The translations under genes and the position numbers were made by a program. From Lachnospiraceae bacterium oral taxon 500 (lineage in GTDB: Bacteria; Bacillota; Clostridia; Lachnospirales; Vallitaleaceae): DNA of 64,000 nucleotides. Under the pieces are notes generated by a model. It worked only from the letters and a program-made list of their open reading frames with translations. It searched no databases and was not told where the DNA came from. The stretch is from NCBI GenBank assembly GCA_002999035.1, contig CP027241.1:1243001-1307000 (forward strand), in the 5' to 3' direction. This document shows positions 59,086-64,000 of this stretch, piece by piece; positions within the stretch are counted from its first letter, which is position 1, and every line of letters starts with the position of its first letter.

Positions 59086-59376
59086 ATGAGTGCAGATACA
59101 TTAAAAGGGAAGGTGATATTTACAATTGATAATAAGCATGGTGTTTTGGCATGTGGCAGATCAGATAAAGGAGATTCACAATTGCCGGGTTATCCAAATT
59201 ATTATGTTGGCCATTGGCTGGCAATTGATGGATACCGTGATTATGGGAATATAATTTATATTGTTGATCCAGCGAAATCAGATGTAATATCGTGGTCTAA
59301 AAACATAAGTGCGTATTACTCGGTATCAGCAAAGAAATTAGCGAAATTTTGCGAAACCAGAGGAATTGTATATTGA
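59086..59376 (+). CDS. Short protein resembling the C-terminal half of a C39-like peptidase (probable remnant)
   Basis: This 96-residue, AT-rich frame has the look of the second half of a papain-like/C39-like domain: VGHWLAIDGYRDYGNIIYIVDPAKSD carries the His-containing strand and the DPA turn usual there, but the N-terminal part with a catalytic Cys is absent (a lone Cys is in VLACGRSD). It has a good promoter and CAGGAACAAATCC before the ATG, so it may be expressed. It could be a truncated remnant or a stand-alone inhibitor-like fragment; I cannot decide. Confidence 0.5.
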   Translation: MSADTLKGKVIFTIDNKHGVLACGRSDKGDSQLPGYPNYYVGHWLAIDGYRDYGNIIYIVDPAKSDVISWSKNISAYYSVSAKKLAKFCETRGIVY

Positions 59377-59411
59377 AATTATGATAGAATGAATAGTAAA
59401 AAATGAGAGCT

Positions 59412-59556
59412 TAATAACTCGACTTTCCCTTGACGAAAGGTTTTGCTTTTCTGTTTGAGAGAATAACAGTTAAGGGATAATGTATGTTCTTGCATAAAAG
59501 CGTAGTTATTTTGAGAGAGAAAATTTTTAACAAACAGGGGAAAGTTGAGTTATTGT
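59412..59556 (+). repeat. Dispersed element copy with clear terminal inverted repeats
   Basis: Left end AATAACTCGACTTTCCCTT (59413-59431) and right end AGGGGAAAGTTGAGTTATT (59536-59554) are complements at 17 of 19 bases. The inside (about 105 bases) is AT-rich and unlike the hairpin cassettes of other copies. It ends 70 bases before the lipoprotein gene. Confidence 0.75.
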
Positions 59557-59623
59557 AAGCAGAGATTTTAACAAATACGTATTGTTTCAATGAAAATGAT
59601 AAACATAAACTAAGGAGCGGAGT

Positions 59624-60844
59624 ATGAAGCATAAACTATACTATCTGGCATGTATTTTGCTTTTCTTACTGGCAGCCTGTACCGCTAAAGAATATAAACC
59701 GGAAAAAGAACCGGGAAAGGAGAAACCAGTCAAAGAAGAACAAACTAAAGAAGAACAGGCCAAAGAGGAGCAAGCCAAAGAAGGCAAGACCGAGGAAGAA
59801 AAAAATGGGATGACAAGAGAAAATGTCGATTTGGACTATCATCTGCAAAAGCCGGTTATTTCTGCCCAAGAGGTTTTGACCTATCAGAAAATAGAGCTGC
59901 CCTCAAAAATAAATAATAAAAAAATGGCAGTTTTGGGGTTCTATGATGATGATCATTTTTTGCTGTCGCTGGAGAATATCACCGCTTTGGAAGAAACCGA
60001 ATATGGCCTGCTGGATGTGAAGAGTCAAAGTTATCAGCCGCTGCTGTCGCCGCCGGGTAAGGGTAAGATGCTCGCTGGAATTGTGGCGCACAGCGAGGAT
60101 TATATCGTCTATGTGGAGTACCATGGAAAAAGTGAATTTGACAGAACCAGTGAGGAAGAGGAGCTGCTGATGATTTTTTTAAAGGCCTATGACAAAAAGC
60201 AAAAGCAAATTGTGCCGATTCATGCTTACAGCGAGTTTTATCCGTATAGCGAGCTGCATTTTAAAAATAAAACTATCCTGATGGGGGATAAACTGTATTT
60301 TGATGATTTTAATGAAGCCGGTATGGACGCGGATTTATATTGCTATGATTTGACGAAGAAAAAAGTGGAAACCATGAAAAGCGGCTATCAAAATCCAGGG
60401 CTTTATCAGGGCGAGCCGGTTGCGATTGGCAGGAGCGGCGCGGAGTATGATACGATTTACCGGTTATCCGGCGAGAAAGTAGTGTCCCTGCCGGAAAATA
60501 TCATTGAATTAAGCGTGGGCGAGCGGGGGATTTTTGCACTAAACAACAAAAACACCGATGAGGTTTTGCGGGTTACGACTTTCAGCATAAATGATTTGCT
60601 TTCTGGTGAGGAATTGCTGGAAACGATGGGCTCAATCAGTCAGCCGGATAGCAATCAGTATTATCTGTGTTGGCAAAATTATACCGACCAGCCGCCGATG
60701 TTGTACAACTTGGAAAAGGGTTGTTTTTTAGCCTTTGACGATTTGCCGAAAGGAATTTTTGGGTTTGAACTGCGAGGCAGCGGCGGCCTGCTGATTTGCT
60801 ATGCAGAAGAAGGGACGACGTATTATCGCTTTGACCGGAAATGA
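59624..60844 (+). CDS. Lipoprotein of unknown function with Lys/Glu repeats
   Basis: This 406-residue protein has a lipoprotein signal with lipobox LLAAC (Cys at about 19), followed by a charged linker of 5-residue repeats (KEEQT, KEEQA, KEEQA, KEGKT; about residues 37-56). The remainder is rich in beta strands with WQN/YDL/DDHFLL motifs, suggestive of a beta-propeller-like fold, but no family is recognised. ATG follows CTAAGGAGCGGAGT. It is followed after 37 bases by the next exported gene (frameshifted); together with the RCC1 lipoprotein it forms an accessory surface-protein cluster. Confidence 0.75.
   Translation: MKHKLYYLACILLFLLAACTAKEYKPEKEPGKEKPVKEEQTKEEQAKEEQAKEGKTEEEKNGMTRENVDLDYHLQKPVISAQEVLTYQKIELPSKINNKKMAVLGFYDDDHFLLSLENITALEETEYGLLDVKSQSYQPLLSPPGKGKMLAGIVAHSEDYIVYVEYHGKSEFDRTSEEEELLMIFLKAYDKKQKQIVPIHAYSEFYPYSELHFKNKTILMGDKLYFDDFNEAGMDADLYCYDLTKKKVETMKSGYQNPGLYQGEPVAIGRSGAEYDTIYRLSGEKVVSLPENIIELSVGERGIFALNNKNTDEVLRVTTFSINDLLSGEELLETMGSISQPDSNQYYLCWQNYTDQPPMLYNLEKGCFLAFDDLPKGIFGFELRGSGGLLICYAEEGTTYYRFDRK
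59732..59791 (+). repeat. Four tandem 15-bp units in the lipoprotein gene
   Basis: Units AAAGAAGAACAAACT, AAAGAAGAACAGGCC, AAAGAGGAGCAAGCC and AAAGAAGGCAAGACC encode KEEQT/A-type pentads just after the lipid anchor. Confidence 0.8.
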
Positions 60845-60881
60845 GGGTTGCTTGTATTCGTTAGAGTAAACAGGAGCAGTT

Positions 60882-62029
60882 ATGAAAAGTTTTATAAAAA
60901 ACCATCGAACGTTGACCATAGGCTTAGGGATTGTTGCTTTACTCCTGGCCGTTTATTGGGGGGCATTTCATTATGTCCCCCCATGCGGCCGGGCGAAAAA
61001 AAGATAGGCATCGTTACTTCGGATCTTGATTCGTATAAAAGCAGCCTGATAATTTACAATCAAGACCTGAAAAGGCAAAGACAAAAATCCTTGAAGTCAT
61101 TTGGGCATGCCGGCTTAGGTTTTAACTGTTACCGGCAGCCAATCAGTGACGGGCATTTTTTCTTAGAAGCCAATGGCATTTTTGGATTGTATTCGATTGA
61201 GGACTTTATCTCGATTGATATGGAAAAGGAAACGGCAGCGGCATACCCGGTTTCTACGAAAATGGGTCTTTTAGGAGTGGCGGCCAATCAAGACTACGCC
61301 TATAGCCTTACCAATGTAAACGCCGAGTCGGTTATAGCGCAGCATAGCCGCCGGGATAAGCAAGAAACGTACATAGCGAGATTTAAAGTTTATATCGAAT
61401 TATTAGCGGCTTCGGAACGTTATGTTTTCGCGGGGGCGACGGACTCGTTTCAGGATGAAAAATATTGCCACATTCATGTGCTTGACGCGAAATCGCTGCA
61501 GCTCCTTCGGATTATCGACCTGACTGAGTATGGCTTGATTTATGGCAATAACTATCTGCTGACGGCAGACAGTCTTTATATTCCGCTGGTTGCTAAGCGG
61601 CGAGAAGATGAGGAAATGCCGTTTGATAATAATAAAGTGGTTAAAATATCCTTGGCAGATTTTTCTTACTCGGTGATTGAACTGGCCTGCCGAATGCCGG
61701 GGCAAATGGAAAAACGAAAAGACTCGTTGTTTGTGCTGCACGAATACGAAGAGGAAGGCTCCGGCCCGAATCATCTGACAGTGTATAATGAAACGACCGG
61801 CAAGCAGACGATTTATATACTGGGTGATGTTTATTGGCTGGACTTTGCCATTTCCGGCGATGAGCTGTATCTGCTGGGGATTGATGAAGCGGCGGGCGGA
61901 TATTTCTGCTTTCACCGCTACGCCATAACCGACGACGCGAAGCTGACCTTGGAAAAGAAGCAGATTGTGCCAATCTATGGCTATGTCGCCGGCATGTATG
62001 TTTATGAAAAGGAAGAAGCGGCGGAGTAG
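60882..62029 (+). CDS. Exported hypothetical protein, frame broken at a homopolymer (slippage or pseudogene)
   Basis: The ATG at 60882 follows CAGGAGCAGTT and opens MKSFIKNHRTLTIGLGIVAL, a signal/anchor helix, but this frame stops at TAG about 61011 after GRAKKR. The -1 frame continues without stop to 62029 (PGEKKIGIVTSDLDSYKSS onward), about 340 residues rich in beta strands and aromatic residues like the preceding lipoprotein. One added base in the A7 run (61005-61011) or in the C6 run (60976-60982) would join both parts into one 383-codon gene. This could be a read error, a true mutation, or phase variation/transcriptional slippage. An alternative start at 60848 in the second frame gives an unlikely N-terminus. 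Confidence 0.6.
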
Positions 62030-62044
62030 CTATGCTGTCCAGCT

Positions 62045-62092
62045 TTGAAAAAGACTGCTCTAGTTTTATAGAATATGGGAAAGCGGAGTAAC
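62045..62092 (+). repeat. Solo right end of the dispersed element
   Basis: GAAAAAGACT (62047-62056) and ATATGGGAAAGCGGAGTAAC (62073-62092) match the right-end pattern AAAAAAGACT...ATGGGAAAATTGAGT of the copy at 54591-54816. It lies shortly before the zinc-ribbon gene. Confidence 0.55.
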
Positions 62093-62128
62093 TTATTGAT
62101 TTTGATTAGAATGGGGGGGGATTATCAG

Positions 62129-62374
62129 ATGGAAAAAATTATAAATACCCAAAAATCATTAAAAAGAATCAAGCTTACAACCTTTTCCTTGCTGGTCATA
62201 TCCTCTTTCTTTCTGATGTTTGATCACACCAGAGCGATTGGGGCTATTGTTATGGCTGTGTCATTAGTTGCCGAATGGAGATGGTATCGCTGCCCGAACT
62301 GCCATAAATCTTTAGACCCAAGAATTAACGTTGATAAAAATAGGTATTGTCCGCACTGCGGTAAGGAAATATAA
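62129..62374 (+). CDS. Small membrane protein with C-terminal zinc ribbon
   Basis: This 81-residue protein has two membrane helices (about 16-50: LTTFSLLVISSFFLMF and AIGAIVMAVSLVAEW) and a zinc ribbon CPNCHKSL...CPHCGKEI (four Cys) at the end. No family name is known to me. The start at 62129 is 8 bases after a run of eight G that serves as ribosome binding site; the frame is open upstream to 62075 but runs into the repeat end. It lies among lipoprotein genes. Confidence 0.65.
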   Translation: MEKIINTQKSLKRIKLTTFSLLVISSFFLMFDHTRAIGAIVMAVSLVAEWRWYRCPNCHKSLDPRINVDKNRYCPHCGKEI

Positions 62375-62447
62375 AGCTATACCACAGAATACTTGCGGCA
62401 CTTGTGTCTAAAAATAAACGAAACCGTCAAACGGAAAGGAGAAACTG

Positions 62448-63710
62448 ATGAAAAAGAAAAATAGTTTTTTAATAGTCATAGTTATTGCCTTATTCCTGAC
62501 GGCGGTCAACACTTCGTGCCGGAACCCGGCCAAAGTGGAAGAACTGACCTTTGGCCGGACGATGGCCGCCAGCCTACATTATACCTTGCTCGTCAAGCCG
62601 GACGCGAGCCTGTGGGTGCTGGGCTATTTTCCTGATAGCTGGCCGCAGCCGGGGGCGCAGCTGACGAAAATGGATGAAAATGTCAAAGCCGTTTACGCGG
62701 CGAAGCATTATGCTTTTGTTCTCAAGCAGGACGATAGTTTATGGTACTGGGAAACGTTAACTAAAGAGGTGCCGAAAGACCAGCCGAATTCGGAGTTTTG
62801 GGAGAAGACTAGCCAGAAAAAACCCAAAAAATTAATGGAGAACGTGGCGAAGGCGGAAGGAAACTTCGCGCTGACCTTAGACGGCGATGTTTATTGGCTG
62901 GGCGAAGCGGCTTTTCCCGGAGCGATTGAAAATATTGATTTGCCGCCGCGCAAGGTGTTCGCGGGCGCTAAGGATATTGCCGCCAGTCAGGGATTTGGCC
63001 TGTTTTTAAAGGCAGACGGCAGCGTTTGGGGAATGGGGCGCAACGATCATGGCCAATTAGCCACCGGCACCAAGAATGACGATTATGAGCGGGTTAGTGT
63101 AGAAGGCGGAGAGTTCGATATTGTCGCTCAACCGATTAAGATCATGGATGGCGTTATCGCGGTGTCGGCCGGTGATAAGACCAGTATGGTGATTAAGGAC
63201 GACGGCAGCTTATGGGGCTGGGGCGATAATGAATATGGCCAACTGGGCAATGGCCGTTATGGGGACGGCTTGTTTGAGAGTAACGATCAACTGGAATTAA
63301 AGCCGGTTAAAATCATGGAGGATGTTATTTTCGTGACCCAAACGTCCGGCGCCGGCACCTCGGCGCATGCGCTGGCGATTAAGACTGACGGCAGTCTGTG
63401 GGCATGGGGCGATAATGGTCATGGTCAAATCGGTGATGGCCAAAGGGGAGATGACAGCATTTATAATGTTGACTTGGTGGCGGTGCCAACTAAGGTTTTG
63501 GAGGGGGCAGTGGCGGCTGCGGCCGGCTCCTTTTACAGTTTGGCCTTAAAAGCCGACGGCAGTCTATGGAGCTGGGGTGATAATGACTGCGGCCAGCTGG
63601 GGGACGGCACGATTGGTGATTTGGAATATTTTACGATTGACCATGTGACGCTTTGGCCCAAGCAGGTGATGACCGGTATTGCCCTGCCGTCGGTCAAAAG
63701 CGGAATGTGA
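62448..63710 (+). CDS. RCC1-repeat lipoprotein
   Basis: This 420-residue exported protein has a lipoprotein signal with lipobox AVNTSC and a seven-bladed-propeller repeat of RCC1 type. Blade motifs are clear: SVWGMGRNDHGQLATG, SLWGWGDNEYGQLGNG, SLWAWGDNGHGQIGDG, SLWSWGDNDCGQLGDG, with two or more degenerate ones in the first half (SLWVLGYF, SLWYWETL). RCC1 propellers bind proteins or other polymers; in clostridia such proteins are surface-exposed and of unknown role. ATG follows AAAGGAGAAACTG. It completes the accessory cluster 59.1-63.7 kb. Confidence 0.9.
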   Translation: MKKKNSFLIVIVIALFLTAVNTSCRNPAKVEELTFGRTMAASLHYTLLVKPDASLWVLGYFPDSWPQPGAQLTKMDENVKAVYAAKHYAFVLKQDDSLWYWETLTKEVPKDQPNSEFWEKTSQKKPKKLMENVAKAEGNFALTLDGDVYWLGEAAFPGAIENIDLPPRKVFAGAKDIAASQGFGLFLKADGSVWGMGRNDHGQLATGTKNDDYERVSVEGGEFDIVAQPIKIMDGVIAVSAGDKTSMVIKDDGSLWGWGDNEYGQLGNGRYGDGLFESNDQLELKPVKIMEDVIFVTQTSGAGTSAHALAIKTDGSLWAWGDNGHGQIGDGQRGDDSIYNVDLVAVPTKVLEGAVAAAAGSFYSLALKADGSLWSWGDNDCGQLGDGTIGDLEYFTIDHVTLWPKQVMTGIALPSVKSGM

Positions 63711-64000
63711 TTTGTGCTGCCGCTGTAATAAAAGCCAATATGCCTGTTGCGAGCAAAATAAAGCAAAAAAGGCGATTTATTTGCTCTCGAAAAAGACTTC
63801 GCTTGTTCGTTTAGTATTGGGAAAGTTGAGTTTATAAGCGAATAAACGGCAGCTGCCGATAGGGCGACTGTTGTTTTTTTATGTAAAAAAGAAATTTTTG
63901 TAACCCCATCGCCGCAAACGGTGCTTATTAGGGTGAAGGTCTTTTAATAGGACAAGATGCTAAAAGCATGAAAATCCAGTGTCAAGCCGGCAGTAGGAGG
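63711..64000. other. Trailing intergenic region with repeat end and a leader ending in a ribosome binding site
   Basis: It holds a right-end copy of the dispersed element (63781-63832), a palindrome CGGCAGCTGCCG (63847-63858), and about 130 bases of leader ending in GTAGGAGG at 63993-64000, which must serve a gene starting just beyond the window. Confidence 0.55.
63781..63832 (+). repeat. Solo right end of the dispersed element
   Basis: GAAAAAGACT (63789-63798) and TATTGGGAAAGTTGAGTTTA (63815-63834). Confidence 0.65.

Noticed and set aside
63860-64000. Cobalamin riboswitch
   Set aside because: GGTGC and AAGCC-like pieces are present, but the ordered conserved blocks of the cobalamin class are not.

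Overview
The window reads as a chromosomal stretch of a Gram-positive anaerobe of the phylum Bacillota, most likely class Clostridia. The reasons are the classic order tig-clpP-clpX-lon, AGGAGG-type ribosome binding sites, frequent TTG/GTG starts, SLH-domain surface proteins, a LicT-type beta-glucoside operon, a Lpl-type sugar importer, a PotABCD importer with an XRE-cupin regulator, AddB, and the rpsL-rpsG-fusA-tuf block. I cannot name a genus. Most genes are of middling GC; two areas (about 25.0-29.7 kb and 58.8-59.6 kb) are clearly richer in AT and look acquired.

Layout. 0-2.4 kb: the end of an oligopeptide ABC importer (oppD partial, oppF) and a prepilin-peptidase-like protein. 2.4-7.0 kb: a beta-glucoside PTS operon with promoter, RAT antiterminator site and terminator, EIIBCA, GH1 6-phospho-beta-glucosidase and its LicT/BglG antiterminator. 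7.1-13.1 kb: trigger factor, ClpP, ClpX and Lon. 13.2-16.3 kb: a methyltransferase, an ECF S-component with an unexplained structured leader, and a DUF4143 ATPase. 16.3-22.1 kb (minus strand): a heparinase II/III-like polysaccharide lyase and an Lpl-type ABC importer, together a glycan utilisation unit. 22.4-24.8 kb: a large VanY-SLH-S11 double carboxypeptidase. 25.0-29.7 kb: an AT-rich island with an orphan Fur-box promoter, TPR protein, TetR regulator, GNAT acetyltransferase, a MerR-controlled membrane protein/CPBP protease cassette and a 31-residue membrane peptide gene. 30-37.8 kb: ROK regulator, GGDEF sensor, LepA, aminopeptidase C and a small exported protein. 37.9-43.5 kb: an XRE-cupin regulator and a potABCD system with two tandem binding proteins. 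44-54 kb: 2-hydroxyacid dehydrogenase, an SLH/Ig-like surface protein, thioredoxin, a GT-B glycosyltransferase and AddB without a neighbouring AddA. 54-58.8 kb: the str operon, in which rpsL and rpsG are separated by a repeat element. 59-64 kb: an accessory run of lipoproteins and exported proteins, one frameshifted at a homopolymer, ending with an RCC1-repeat lipoprotein.

The most unusual signal is in the spaces between genes. Two related layers of dispersed repeats recur: (i) a MITE-like element with ends resembling AACTCAACTTTCCC and its complement, whose right end always faces a plus-strand gene, and (ii) tandem cassettes of about 41 bp, each carrying a 7-bp GAAnnnn/nnnnTTC hairpin whose stem sequence changes while pairing is kept. 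They sit upstream of unrelated genes, including rpsG inside the str operon. Several coding minisatellites (10-residue units in AddB, 5-residue units in a lipoprotein, Asn-rich codons in the SLH protein) add to the picture of a repeat-rich genome. All functional calls come from reading motifs and context; no database search was run.
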